From JAFMJV01 sp034436555 (GTDB lineage: Bacteria > Chloroflexota > Limnocylindria > Limnocylindrales > CSP1-4): a stretch of DNA of 64,000 bases. Position 1 is the first letter of the stretch, and every line of letters begins with the position of its first letter. A model generated the notes under the pieces. The model worked only from the letters and a program-made list of their open reading frames with translations. It did no database searches and had not been told where the DNA came from. Both the position numbers and the translations under genes were made by a program. The stretch is taken from positions 87,279 through 151,278 of the forward strand of contig DAOTUU010000055.1 of the NCBI GenBank assembly GCA_034436555.1, written 5' to 3'. Shown one piece after another: positions 1-9,060 of the stretch.

Positions 1-19
1 CGGCGCGGGGTCGCGTGCG

Positions 20-1090
20 GTGACCCGAGGCGGCTCCACGCGCCCGGGCCCGCTGCCGGGGACCCGCGAGGAGCGTCGTGCCGCGATCGCGGCGCTCCTG
101 GCCCCCCGGCCGAGGGTGCCCCTGGCGCTCCTGCCCACGCCCCTGGAGCATCTGCCGCGCCTCTCCGCCGCGCTGGGCGGCCCGGACATCTGGGTCAAGC
201 GGGATGACCTCACGGGTCTCGCGTTCGGCGGCAACAAGACGCGCCAGCTGGAGTATGTCTTCGCCGACCTGCTCGCGCGACGGCCTGACGTGCTCGTGAC
301 AGGCGCCAACATCCAGTCCAACTGGTCGCGCCAGTGCGCGGCCGCGGCCGCCCGTCTGGGCATCCCCCTCGTGCTGGTCCTGCGAGACACGGACAGCCAG
401 GAGATCACGGGCAACGTCCTGCTGGACCACTGGCTGGGCGCCGACGTGCGCCTCGTGGACGAGCCGGACATGACCGCGCTCATCCGGGTGCACCTCGATC
501 GGGTGGTCGCGGAGCTTCAGGCCCAGGGCAGGCACGCCATCAAGATCGACCCCTGGGGCGCCAACGTGGCCCTGGGCTACGTGGGCGCGATGGCGGAGCT
601 CGACGAGCAGTGCGAGGCCGCGGGCATCACCCCCACGCGCCTCTGGCTGGCGGCCGCGGGCCCCACCCACAGCGGCATGGAGCTGGGCGCCCGCCTGCTG
701 GGCTGGGAGGCGCGGGTCACCGGCATCGCGCCGATCGCCTGGTCGGACGCGCCGCTCCCGGAGCTGGTCGCGGATGCCGCGAACCGCAGCGCCGCGCTGC
801 TGGGGATCGGCGGGCGATTCGCTCCGGAGGACATCGACAACCGAGGCGACTTCGTGGCGCCGGGCTACGGGCGCTCGTCGCCGGCCAGCCTGGAGGCGCT
901 GCGCCTTGCCGCGCGGACCGACGCGCTGCTGCTGGATCCGGTCTATACCGCCAAGGCGATGGCGGGCCTCATCCACGCCGTGCGGACGGGCGAGCTGACC
1001 CGTGCGGACACCGTCGTGTTCCTGCACACCGGCGGACTGCCCGCGGTGTTCGCCTGGCGAGACGACATCCTCGCCGCGTCGCGGGCCTGA
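20..1090 (+). CDS. PLP-dependent D-cysteine desulfhydrase / ACC deaminase family enzyme
   Basis: A 356-residue fold-type II pyridoxal-phosphate enzyme of the D-cysteine desulfhydrase/1-aminocyclopropane-1-carboxylate deaminase family. The Schiff-base lysine is in the motif FGGNKTRQLEY (Lys near residue 73), preceded by IWVKRDDLTGLA, and the family motif TGANIQSNWSRQ follows near residue 95. A glycine-rich phosphate-binding stretch is seen at AAAGPTHSGMELG. Such enzymes release ammonia and a 2-oxo acid (plus sulfide from D-cysteine) in the cytoplasm; the exact substrate cannot be told from sequence. The start is a GTG 20 bases into the window, so its upstream signal is out of view and the true start could lie elsewhere. 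It is separated from the following sugar operon by about 190 bp that contain a promoter, so it is probably a separate unit. Confidence 0.8.
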   Translation: MTRGGSTRPGPLPGTREERRAAIAALLAPRPRVPLALLPTPLEHLPRLSAALGGPDIWVKRDDLTGLAFGGNKTRQLEYVFADLLARRPDVLVTGANIQSNWSRQCAAAAARLGIPLVLVLRDTDSQEITGNVLLDHWLGADVRLVDEPDMTALIRVHLDRVVAELQAQGRHAIKIDPWGANVALGYVGAMAELDEQCEAAGITPTRLWLAAAGPTHSGMELGARLLGWEARVTGIAPIAWSDAPLPELVADAANRSAALLGIGGRFAPEDIDNRGDFVAPGYGRSSPASLEALRLAARTDALLLDPVYTAKAMAGLIHAVRTGELTRADTVVFLHTGGLPAVFAWRDDILAASRA

Positions 1091-1180
1091 CCCGCGGCTG
1101 ACCCGCGAGGGACCGCGTTTGGGACGTGGCGGGGTCAGGGGTCCGGCCCCGTCGTCGGTCGGCTCCCAGCCAGATTCAAC

Positions 1181-1209
1181 TTGACGGTTCTCACTCTTGA
1201 AGTCATTAT
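1181..1209 (+). promoter_or_regulatory. sigma-70-type promoter of the sugar ABC/P450 operon
   Basis: TTGACG at 1181-1186 and CATTAT at 1204-1209 are separated by exactly 17 bp, a good match to a housekeeping -35/-10 pair. It lies about 75 bp upstream of the binding-protein start. Two GGAA-containing half sites (near 1211 and 1217) follow the -10 and could bind a regulator; this last point is inference. Confidence 0.6.
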
Positions 1210-1284
1210 CCGGAATCGGAACTGTGCCGTGGGAATCGCCCGGTGGTGGAGGCGATCGCCCGGCCACGAGGAGGAACGAGACGC

Positions 1285-2661
1285 ATGGATGAGCTGCTCA
1301 AGCGGGACGTCTCCCGCCGGAGCTTCCTGAAGCGCGCGAGCGCTCTCGGTTTCGGGGCGGCCTCGATGCCGCTCCTGGCCACGTACGCCTCTGCCCGCGC
1401 CCAGTCGCCGGCACCCCTGACACCGGCCCCGGTCACCAGCATGCCGCCCGGCGCCCGCGCCCTCGAGTTCAACGCCTGGGAGTTCCAGCCGGACACGATC
1501 CGCGCATTCCTGAACGACTGGACCGCGACGTCCGGCGTGCCGGTGAACCTGAGCCTCATCCCCAACGTGGGATACGGCCCGGCGATCCAGACGCGCCTCC
1601 AGGGCGGCGGCGTCATCGACGTGTACTACAACTTCACGTACAACTCCGGCAAGTTCGTGGACCAGGGATGGGCGGCGAACATCGCCGACCTGCCGGGTTG
1701 CAGCGACATGCTCGCGGACATGTTCGAGCCCGCCCGAGCGCGCCACCAGCTGTCGGACGGTCGCGTCGTGAGCGCACCGTACTTCTCGGCGGCCCATGTG
1801 CTCCACTACAACGAGAAGCACCTGGCGGACAACGGCATCGCCGTGCCCACCACGCTCCAGGAGCAGTACGACGCGGCGAAGAAGCTCAAGGACGCGGGGA
1901 TCCCGTCGCCGTACGTGGCGTACTGGATCAAGGAGTTCTGCGAGGAGTACCTGATGGCGTACCTCCTCGCGGAGGGCGTCGTGCCCTTCGACGACGCGGG
2001 CAACCCGGTCTTCGCGGACGACCCCAAGACCGTGGGCATGCTCGAGTGGTGGAACGCGATGTTCCAGGACAAGCTGACCACCGAGACGATGCTCACCGAC
2101 GACCCCATCAAGCTGGCGACCCTGATGGGCACCGGCGAGGCGTCGTTCTACGTCCTCCATCACTACTTCCTGCGCATCATCCGGGAGCTCCAGGACGCCG
2201 CGCAGAAGGACAACGTCACGATCGCGTACCGGCTGCCGGGCGCCAAGGGCGACACGCTCCAGATGGGCGAGGTCATCCAGATGGGCACCCTGGCGACCGG
2301 TCGGACCAAGGACGACGCCTGGGACCTGATGAAGTTCTACGGCTGGAAGGACGCCAACGGGGAGCTGCGCACGTTCAAGGCGTGGGCGGCGGCCGCGGCG
2401 CTCGCCTGTCCCTACCCGGCGTTCTTCGCCGATCCCGAGGTGGCCGCCAGCTTCGGCGACTACTACGACATGGCGGCGCTGTCCGACGTGTTCGCCACGA
2501 AGTCGGCGGTCGTCGGCTCCCGGTCGATGCCCTGGTACCAGCCGTTCCAGGTCAAGGTCGGCGAGCGCATCCACGCGATGCTCCTGGGCCAGGCCTCGCC
2601 GGCCGACACCGCCAAGGGCCTCGCGGACGACGCCAAGAGCGTCCAGTCCGGCGGCCTCTAG
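1285..2661 (+). CDS. Tat-exported sugar-type ABC transporter substrate-binding protein
   Basis: A 458-residue extracellular solute-binding protein (family 1 type). I place the start at ATG 1285 because GAGGAGGAAC lies just upstream and because the protein then opens with a classical twin-arginine signal, SRRSFLKRA, followed by a hydrophobic stretch ending near ASARAQS. It should bind a carbohydrate outside the membrane and deliver it to the two permeases encoded directly downstream. An in-frame start 42 bases earlier is possible but would bury the signal peptide. No ATPase gene is in this operon, which is usual for CUT1-type systems that share an MsmK/UgpC-like ATPase encoded elsewhere. The ligand is unknown. 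Confidence 0.85.
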   Translation: MDELLKRDVSRRSFLKRASALGFGAASMPLLATYASARAQSPAPLTPAPVTSMPPGARALEFNAWEFQPDTIRAFLNDWTATSGVPVNLSLIPNVGYGPAIQTRLQGGGVIDVYYNFTYNSGKFVDQGWAANIADLPGCSDMLADMFEPARARHQLSDGRVVSAPYFSAAHVLHYNEKHLADNGIAVPTTLQEQYDAAKKLKDAGIPSPYVAYWIKEFCEEYLMAYLLAEGVVPFDDAGNPVFADDPKTVGMLEWWNAMFQDKLTTETMLTDDPIKLATLMGTGEASFYVLHHYFLRIIRELQDAAQKDNVTIAYRLPGAKGDTLQMGEVIQMGTLATGRTKDDAWDLMKFYGWKDANGELRTFKAWAAAAALACPYPAFFADPEVAASFGDYYDMAALSDVFATKSAVVGSRSMPWYQPFQVKVGERIHAMLLGQASPADTAKGLADDAKSVQSGGL

Positions 2662-2706
2662 GCCTCACGCCCCGACCTCGCAGCGGATCGCGGTCAGCGC
2701 CCGTCG

Positions 2707-3693
2707 ATGACCGCGACCCCGCGACCCGAGATCCCCGCGACGCACGGCTCGACCTCCACGGGCCGTGCGTCGCAGCCCTCTCCCCGGAGCGACCTGTTCC
2801 GGGGAGATCGCCGTTTCGGGCTGCTGCTGGCCCTCCCCGCCACGATCGCGGTGGTCCTGCTCATCGGCGGGCCGGCCGTCCAGACGATCGTCTACAGCTT
2901 CCAGAAGGTCAGCTTCAACGGCCCCAGCCCGTGGGTCGGGTTCGACAACTACGCGCGCGTCTTCGCCAGCCCCAACTTCCAGAACTCGCTGTCGGTCACG
3001 GCCCAGTACGCGATCGGCTTCCTGGTGCTGTCCACGCTCCTGGGCCTCGGCTTCGCGCTGCTGCTCAACGAGCCGTTCCGGCTGCGCTGGCTGGGCCGCA
3101 CGCTGCTCATCATCCCGTGGGCCGCGCCCTGGCTGATGGTCGGCATCATGTGGAAGTGGTTCATCGACGCGGACGTGGGCTGGCTCAACGGCTTCCTCTA
3201 TCAGGTCGGCCTCATCGATGACTACATCCCGTTCCTGGCCGACCCCAGGCAGGCGCTGTTCTTCACGATCCTGGCCGCCGTCTGGCGCCAGGCGAGCCTG
3301 ACGGCGCTGCTCATCTTGGCGGCGCTCCAGACCGTGCCCGCGGAGCTGCCCGAGGCGGCGCGTGTCGACGGCGCGAATGCGTGGCAGCGCTTCCGTTACA
3401 TCACGCTGCCGTTCCTGCTGCCCGTGCTGCTCGTGGTCACCGTCACGAACCTCATCCTGGGCCTGCTCCAGTTCGACGTGATCTTCATCATGACCCAGGG
3501 TGGCCCGGGGAACGCCACCGAGCTGCTGTCAATGTTCATGTACAAGGTGCTGTTCAACTTCTCGGAATGGGGCGCGGGTTCTGCGATCGCGGTCATCCTG
3601 GGCCTCATCGCGTTCCTCATCGGCCTCGTGTTCGTGCGGCTGATGTACCGCCAGGAGTCGCTCAACCGTCAGACCGGGGGCGCGAACGGATGA
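2707..3693 (+). CDS. CUT1-type sugar ABC transporter permease (MalF/UgpA-like)
   Basis: A 328-residue inner-membrane permease. It has about six hydrophobic segments (first near LLALPATIAVVLLIG) and the binding-protein-dependent permease EAA loop, ELPEAARVDGANAWQRF, which contacts the ATPase. The sequence is typical of the MalF/UgpA subfamily (NYARVF, WKWFIDADVGWLN). It starts at ATG 2707, about 45 bp after the binding-protein gene, and its stop overlaps the next permease start by four bases (ATGA), so the two are translationally coupled and probably form a heterodimer. Confidence 0.9.
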   Translation: MTATPRPEIPATHGSTSTGRASQPSPRSDLFRGDRRFGLLLALPATIAVVLLIGGPAVQTIVYSFQKVSFNGPSPWVGFDNYARVFASPNFQNSLSVTAQYAIGFLVLSTLLGLGFALLLNEPFRLRWLGRTLLIIPWAAPWLMVGIMWKWFIDADVGWLNGFLYQVGLIDDYIPFLADPRQALFFTILAAVWRQASLTALLILAALQTVPAELPEAARVDGANAWQRFRYITLPFLLPVLLVVTVTNLILGLLQFDVIFIMTQGGPGNATELLSMFMYKVLFNFSEWGAGSAIAVILGLIAFLIGLVFVRLMYRQESLNRQTGGANG

Positions 3694-4607
3694 CCGCTCT
3701 GTCCTCGCCCTCCGCTCGCGTGCCCACGTTCCGCACGGTCCGCTGGTACCACCGCCACGACCGCTGGCGGACCATCCTGATCTACGTCTGCTTCGCGCTG
3801 TTCGCGGTCTGGACGCTGGCGCCCATCGCGTTCACCGTCCAGAGCTCGTTCACCACGCCCGGCGAGATGGTCGCCCAGCCGCCGCACTGGATCCCGCGCA
3901 CGATCACGCTCGACAACTACGGCGCCGTGTTCGGGTCCGCCACGGACGCGTCTGGCCAGTACACCTCCGAGCAGGGCGGCCGGATGTGGTCGGCTCTGTT
4001 CTACAGCGCGATGATCGGCCTGCTGGTGACCGCCACCAACCTCATCATCGGCGGGCTCGCGGGCTACGCCTACTCGCGCTACCGGTTCCGAGGCAGCCGC
4101 GCCGGCTTCCTGTTCCTGCTGGCCACCCGCGTCGTGCCGGGGATGGCGCTCGTGGTGCCGTTCTATGCGCTGTTTCGCCAGGCGGGCCTCATCAACACGC
4201 CCTGGGCGCTCGTCCTGACGTACCTCATCTTCACGCTGCCGCTGTCCATCTGGCTGTTGAAGTCCTACTTTGACCACCTGCCCCGGGAGATCGAGGAGGC
4301 GGCGTCCGTGGACGGGGCCAGCCGTCTGCGCCAGCTGCTGGTGATCGTGGCGCCGCTCGCCCGACCGGGTCTCGTGGCCACCGGGCTGCTCGTGTTCCTG
4401 GAGTCGTGGTCGGAGTTCTTCTTCGCGGTGGTGCTCACGAACGCGCTCACCGTGCCGCCGCTCCTGGCGGGCTACCAGAGCCTCCAGACGTTCACCTGGA
4501 ACACGCTCGCGGCAGCGACCGTGATCTCGCTCATCCCGCCGGTCCTGCTCGCGGTCGTCTTCCAGCGCTACATCGTGAGCGGTCTCGCCGCGGGGTCGGT
4601 GAAGTGA
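3690..4607 (+). CDS. CUT1-type sugar ABC transporter permease (MalG/UgpE-like)
   Basis: A 305-residue partner permease. ATG 3690 overlaps the stop of the preceding permease (ATGA). The protein shows the expected first transmembrane segment (ILIYVCFALFAVWTLAPIAF), a periplasmic loop with the family signature FTTPGEM, and the EAA loop EIEEAASVDGASRLRQ near the C-terminus. Its GTGA junction with the downstream oxidoreductase indicates a tightly coupled operon. The substrate is unknown. Confidence 0.9.
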   Translation: MTALSSPSARVPTFRTVRWYHRHDRWRTILIYVCFALFAVWTLAPIAFTVQSSFTTPGEMVAQPPHWIPRTITLDNYGAVFGSATDASGQYTSEQGGRMWSALFYSAMIGLLVTATNLIIGGLAGYAYSRYRFRGSRAGFLFLLATRVVPGMALVVPFYALFRQAGLINTPWALVLTYLIFTLPLSIWLLKSYFDHLPREIEEAASVDGASRLRQLLVIVAPLARPGLVATGLLVFLESWSEFFFAVVLTNALTVPPLLAGYQSLQTFTWNTLAAATVISLIPPVLLAVVFQRYIVSGLAAGSVK

Positions 4608-5704
4608 GCGCCCGGGACGGCCGGCGGCGCATCCGCGTCGGCGTGCTGGGCGCCGGAGCATGGGCGGTGACCACACACCTGCCGGTCATCGTCGCGGACC
4701 CGGAGGTGGAGCTGGTCGTCGTCAACCGGCGCGATGGAGACCTGGCGCGATCGATCGCGGAGCGGTTCGGGGCGACGCGCGCGACCACGGACTGGCGTGA
4801 GGCGATCGACCTGGGCCTGGACGCCGTGGTGGTCGCCAGCCCGCCCAACGTGCACCGCGCGCAGGTGGAGGCGGCCGTCGCGTCGGGCGCGCACGTGCTG
4901 TGCGAGAAGCCCTTCGCGATCCGTGCCACCGACGCCTGGGCGATGACCGAGGCTGCACGGGTTGCCGGACGACACCTGCTCGTCGCCTTCGGCTGGAACC
5001 ACATGCCCCTGATGACCGCCGCGCGCGAGGTGATGGAGGAGCGGGCGATCGGGCGCATCGAGTTCGTCAGCATCGCCATCAACGTGGCGGTGCGCGAGCT
5101 GCTGCTCCACGGGACGCCCTACAACTCCGCGCTGGGTGGGGTGACGCCGCGGTCGGAGACGTTCTTGGATCCCGCCGTCAGCGGCGGTGGCACGGCGCCC
5201 GTGACGATGAGCCATGTGTTCGGGCTGGGACTGTTCCTGTCCGGCCTGGATGCGCTGGACGTGCACTGCCGCACGGTGGACGCGCACCCGGGCGTGGACC
5301 TGCACGACGTGATGAGCGTGGGTTTCGAGGGCGGCGCGATCGGTGCCTTCACGGGCACCGCATCCCATGAGTCCGTGCCGCGCGTGGAGTGGCATGTGTC
5401 CATCCACGGCGATGGTGGCCAGCTGCTGCTGGACTCCAACCACGACGAGGTGATCTTCGGGCCGGCGAGCGGCGAGGCCGTCCGGGTGGACCTGCCGCCC
5501 GGCGCCGGCGTGTACGACCCGCGCGGACCCATCCGGGAGCTGCTCGCGGTGGCCAAGGGCGGCCCGCCCAGCGACGCGAGCCCCGCGGAGATGGGAGCCC
5601 GCACGGTCGAGCTGGTCGAGGCGGCGCTGCGCAGTGCCACCACCGGACGCGTCGAATCGGTGCGGGTCGCGCGTCCATCCTGGGCGGGGAGGCCGTCGGG
5701 ATGA
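4604..5704 (+). CDS. Gfo/Idh/MocA-family NAD(P)-dependent oxidoreductase
   Basis: A 366-residue dehydrogenase with an N-terminal Rossmann fold (RVGVLGAGAWAVTTHLP, residues ~10-25) and the diagnostic CEKPFA motif near residue 100 whose lysine is catalytic in this family. Family members oxidise or isomerise sugars, inositols or sugar derivatives. The chosen start is GTG 4604, which overlaps the permease stop (GTGA). An in-frame start further upstream would run inside the permease gene and is rejected. Its position between a sugar transporter and a regulator suggests it works on the imported compound or a product of it. Confidence 0.85.
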   Translation: MSARDGRRRIRVGVLGAGAWAVTTHLPVIVADPEVELVVVNRRDGDLARSIAERFGATRATTDWREAIDLGLDAVVVASPPNVHRAQVEAAVASGAHVLCEKPFAIRATDAWAMTEAARVAGRHLLVAFGWNHMPLMTAAREVMEERAIGRIEFVSIAINVAVRELLLHGTPYNSALGGVTPRSETFLDPAVSGGGTAPVTMSHVFGLGLFLSGLDALDVHCRTVDAHPGVDLHDVMSVGFEGGAIGAFTGTASHESVPRVEWHVSIHGDGGQLLLDSNHDEVIFGPASGEAVRVDLPPGAGVYDPRGPIRELLAVAKGGPPSDASPAEMGARTVELVEAALRSATTGRVESVRVARPSWAGRPSG

Positions 5705-6558
5705 CATCCTCCCGGCCGATGCGCTCACCCTCGTCCGCCCCGATCGCCGCGTCCGATCGCACGGGGTCGCCCGCCGGCCGTCGGGATGGCGCCGACACCG
5801 CGGTCAAGTCCGCGGATCGCGTCCTCACGGTCTTCGACCTGCTGGCCGCCCGCGGTCCGTCCACGTTCTCGGAGATCGTGACCGCGCTGGGGCTTCCGAA
5901 CTCGTCCGCGCACAACCTGCTCCAGACGATGGTCCGGCGCGACTTCCTGGAGTTCGACCCCGAGGCGCGGAGGTATGCCCTGGGCCTCCGGTTGTGGCAG
6001 GTCGCCCAGGCCTACGGGGGCAACCGGGACCTGGTCACGGAGGCTCGCCCGCTGATGCAGCGGGTGGTCGACGTCACCGGCGAGACGGTGCAGCTGGCCC
6101 GTCTCGACGGCATCGAGAACGTGTACCTGGCGATCGCGGAATCACCTCATGCCATGAAGCTGGTCTCGGCAGTGGGTGGGCGGCTGATGGCGCACGCCAC
6201 GGGCCTGGGCAAGGCGCTCCTGGCGTCGAGGTCCGATGAGGAGGTCCGGGCGCTGCTGGGCGACCGAGCCCTGCCGGCCTTCACGCCGCACACCATCACC
6301 GATCCGGAACACCTCTTGGCGGCGCTCGCCGACGTGCGCGCTCGCGGGTACGCCACCGACGATGAGGAATACGTCATCGGATGCCGCTGCGTGGCGATGG
6401 CGGTGCATGACGCGTCGGGTGAGGTGGTGGCCGCGATGAGCGTGTCGATCCCAACGCCACGCCACACGCTCGGGATCGCGGAGCGTGCCCGCGAGGCGCT
6501 CGCCGCGGCCGTGGACGACCTGCAGCGTCGCCTGGGGTACGTCGCGGCCGAGGAGTGA
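5701..6558 (+). CDS. IclR-family transcriptional regulator
   Basis: A 285-residue regulator. After a short disordered N-terminus come an IclR winged helix (SADRVLTVFDLLAARG then NSSAHNLLQTMVRRDFLEFD, roughly residues 40-95) and the effector-binding domain with LMAHATGLGKALLAS and the C-terminal GCRCVAMAVHDASGEVVAAMSVS. ATG 5701 overlaps the oxidoreductase stop, so it is co-translated with the operon it most likely controls. The effector is probably the transported compound or a metabolite of it; this is inference from position. Confidence 0.88.
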   Translation: MTSSRPMRSPSSAPIAASDRTGSPAGRRDGADTAVKSADRVLTVFDLLAARGPSTFSEIVTALGLPNSSAHNLLQTMVRRDFLEFDPEARRYALGLRLWQVAQAYGGNRDLVTEARPLMQRVVDVTGETVQLARLDGIENVYLAIAESPHAMKLVSAVGGRLMAHATGLGKALLASRSDEEVRALLGDRALPAFTPHTITDPEHLLAALADVRARGYATDDEEYVIGCRCVAMAVHDASGEVVAAMSVSIPTPRHTLGIAERAREALAAAVDDLQRRLGYVAAEE

Positions 6559-6559
6559 C

Positions 6560-7906
6560 ATGCACCCGCCTGATGCCGCTCCCATGACCGCCGCCGGGCT
6601 GATTCCTCGGCCCCTGTCCCCGATCGCGCTGCGCACGCTGCGCGACATCGACCCGTTCCCGGCCTATGCCCAGATCGCTGCGGCCGGGCCGGTCGTGTGG
6701 GACGACGACATGCGTGCGTGGCTCGTCTCCTCGCATGCGCTGTGCACGACCGTGCTGCGGCAGGAGGACGTCTTCGCGGAGCCCACGGGCGACCTGCCGG
6801 GGGCCGCGCAGATCGTGGGCCGGCGGGACATCCGATCGCTCCTGGGTGCGGATCACGATGTGCTCCACCGGGCTGTGTCGCATGCCTGGCGCCCCGACCC
6901 CATCGCACCGCTGGCCGCCGCGGCCGTCCGGCCACTCGTCGCGGAGCGCCTGGCGGACCTTGCGGCCGGCGATCGCTTCGAGCTGTTCGGGGAGTTCGCG
7001 CGCCTGCTGCCGATCTCCGTCATCTCCAGGGTGCTGGGCCTGCCGGACGCGGACGCCGCCACCCTCGACATGGCCAAGGGCTGGATGGAGGCGGTGCTCG
7101 CGTGGCGCCACTCCTACGGCGAGGACCCCGATGCGCTCGCCGCCGCGATCACGGCCACCCGCCGCCTCGAGCCGCTGCTCGTCGAGACGGTGCGTGCCCG
7201 ACGGGACCATCCGGAGGCGGACGGCATCAGCCTGCTGTGGGAGGCGGGCCGCCGCGTGGCACCGGACTGGGGCGAGCAGGACGTCCTGGACAACGCGAAG
7301 TTCATGTACGAGGGCGGCTCGGAGACGACCGCGTTCCTGATCACCACGTCCGTGCATCGCCTGTTGGAGCTGGGTGAGCGGGAGCGCGCGACGATCGTGG
7401 CCGACCGCGACCGCCTGGCGCTGTTCCTGGAGGAGGTGCTGCGCCACTCGAGCGTGGTCCACCTGAGACTGCGGCGGGCGACCCGAGACACGGTCCTGGG
7501 TGGCCAGCCGATCGCGGCGGGCGAGCGGGTCATCGCGCTCATGGCCCAGGCGAACCGCGATCCGGCCCGCTGGGGCGATCACGCCGCGATGGTGGACCCC
7601 GATCGACCCAGGCTCCGCTCCCACCTCGCGTTCAGCGTGGGTCCGCGCCACTGCGCGGGGGCCCACCTCGCGCGCCTGGAGGCGACCGAGGCGGTGAGCG
7701 GCCTGTTCCGCGCGTTCCCGGACCTGCGGCGGGCGCCGGATGCGCCGGAGCCCGTGCCCATGGGCTTCGTGTCGCGCGTGTGGCGGCCGGTGGCGCTGGT
7801 CCATGCGCCGGTGGCCGCGGACGTGGTCCGACGACGAGTTGCGGACGCTCCCTGGGTCGGTCCGGGCGAAGCGTTCGGGGCGTATGGAGCGGCAGCCCCG
7901 GCCTGA
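6560..7906 (+). CDS. cytochrome P450
   Basis: A 448-residue bacterial (soluble, class I-like) P450. The haem-ligand motif FSVGPRHCAGAHLARLE is near residue 360, with Cys as axial ligand; the I-helix oxygen-binding motif is EGGSETTAF near residue 255; the ExxR pair is in EEVLRHSS. There is no fused reductase and no ferredoxin gene beside it, so electron partners must come from elsewhere. It begins 1 bp after the IclR stop, which places it in the same transcript as a sugar transporter and Gfo/Idh enzyme. That is an unusual setting and suggests oxidation or demethylation of a modified carbohydrate or plant-derived compound, but the substrate is not known. It ends 9 bp from the convergent LacI gene. 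Confidence 0.92.
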   Translation: MHPPDAAPMTAAGLIPRPLSPIALRTLRDIDPFPAYAQIAAAGPVVWDDDMRAWLVSSHALCTTVLRQEDVFAEPTGDLPGAAQIVGRRDIRSLLGADHDVLHRAVSHAWRPDPIAPLAAAAVRPLVAERLADLAAGDRFELFGEFARLLPISVISRVLGLPDADAATLDMAKGWMEAVLAWRHSYGEDPDALAAAITATRRLEPLLVETVRARRDHPEADGISLLWEAGRRVAPDWGEQDVLDNAKFMYEGGSETTAFLITTSVHRLLELGERERATIVADRDRLALFLEEVLRHSSVVHLRLRRATRDTVLGGQPIAAGERVIALMAQANRDPARWGDHAAMVDPDRPRLRSHLAFSVGPRHCAGAHLARLEATEAVSGLFRAFPDLRRAPDAPEPVPMGFVSRVWRPVALVHAPVAADVVRRRVADAPWVGPGEAFGAYGAAAPA

Positions 7907-7915
7907 CCGTTCCAG

Positions 7916-9028
7916 CTACCCCGCCTGCGGCGAACGGGGCGGCATCGCGGACGCACGCGGCACGTAGACCACGGGCAGGTGCGTGTGGCTGGGCTCCACG
8001 GCGGGGTCCGCCAGCCTCGCCAGCAGGAGCTCGGCGCTCGCCCTTCCGATGCGCGCGCCGTCCCGTTGGATCGTCGCGAGCGGCGGCCGGAACACCGACG
8101 CGATCGGCGTCGAGTCGCTGGTCACGATGGCGATGTCCCGGCCTGGCTCAAGCCCCGCGGCGTCCATCGCCCGAAGGACGCCGACCATCAGCCGGGCGCC
8201 CCCGACGACGACCGCGGTCGGATCGGCGCCAGCCGCCAGCAGGTCGCCGAACGTCCGCTGGCCGTCGTCGGCGTTGAGCTCGACGTGGCGGTGGATGAGC
8301 GTCACATCCGGGAACTCCGCGGCGGTGAGGTCGATGCCCTTCGCCCGTTCGCGGGCCGAGCGGTAGCGCGACGGTCCGGTGAGCAGCGCGATCCGGCGGT
8401 GGCCCAGCGACACCAGGTGGCGCATCGCCTCCTGGACGCCCTCCGCGTGCTCCGAGTGGACGTAGCTGGTGCTGACTCCGGGCGGCTGGTCGCCCTCCAC
8501 GATGCAGATGGGGATCGTCAACGACTGGAGTGCCGACACGGTCTCGGGGTGGTTCTCCTCCACGGGGCACATCATCAAGGCGTCGACACGGCGCGCCTGG
8601 AGCACCCGGATGTTGTGGGCGTCGAGATCCGGATGCAGCTCGGAGTTCATCACCAGCAGCGAGTAGCCGTGCTCCCGGAACGCGCGTTCGGCGCCCGTGG
8701 CGATGTCCGCGATGACGTGGTTGGACAGGTCGTCTGCGATGAACCCCACCGAGCGGGTGGCCCCCCGGCGCAGCGACTGGGCCAGGATGTCCGGCTGGTA
8801 GCCCAGCTCCGCGGCTGCCGCCAAGACGCGTTCGCGCAGCTCGGGTCGGACATCCGCGCTCCCGGACAGCACGCGCGACACCGTGGAGATGCCCACGCCG
8901 GCCGCGGCCGCGACATCGCGGATACCCACTCGCCGATTGGCCTTGGGCTGGTGCTCGTCCGCCACGCAGCGGAGTATGGCGTCCCGGTCAGCACCCGGCT
9001 GCGCGTTGCCGCAGGGGCGGTCGATCAT
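7916..9028 (-). CDS. LacI-family transcriptional regulator
   Basis: A LacI/GalR repressor. The DNA-binding domain (VGIRDVAAAAGVGISTVSRVLSG) is followed by the hinge (LAQSLRRGATRSVGFIADDLSNHV) and a periplasmic-binding-like core ending with TIQRDGARIGRASAELLLARL. I start it at ATG 9028 (370 residues); GTG 8965 is an equally possible start nearer the HTH and no clear ribosome site decides it. A much longer open frame upstream runs through the tandem repeat at 9.06-9.46 kb and is artefactual. It is convergent with the P450 and divergent from the toxin-antitoxin pair, with the repeat array between. Its regulon is unknown. Confidence 0.88.
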   Translation of the reverse strand: MIDRPCGNAQPGADRDAILRCVADEHQPKANRRVGIRDVAAAAGVGISTVSRVLSGSADVRPELRERVLAAAAELGYQPDILAQSLRRGATRSVGFIADDLSNHVIADIATGAERAFREHGYSLLVMNSELHPDLDAHNIRVLQARRVDALMMCPVEENHPETVSALQSLTIPICIVEGDQPPGVSTSYVHSEHAEGVQEAMRHLVSLGHRRIALLTGPSRYRSARERAKGIDLTAAEFPDVTLIHRHVELNADDGQRTFGDLLAAGADPTAVVVGGARLMVGVLRAMDAAGLEPGRDIAIVTSDSTPIASVFRPPLATIQRDGARIGRASAELLLARLADPAVEPSHTHLPVVYVPRASAMPPRSPQAG

Positions 9029-9060
9029 GGTCCCGACCCGCGCCGGCCGCCCCGGGGATC

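Noticed and set aside
1135..2574. Long minus-strand frame opposite the sugar-binding protein
   Set aside because: Low-complexity Arg/Val/Gly/His composition with no domain; shadow of the coding strand.
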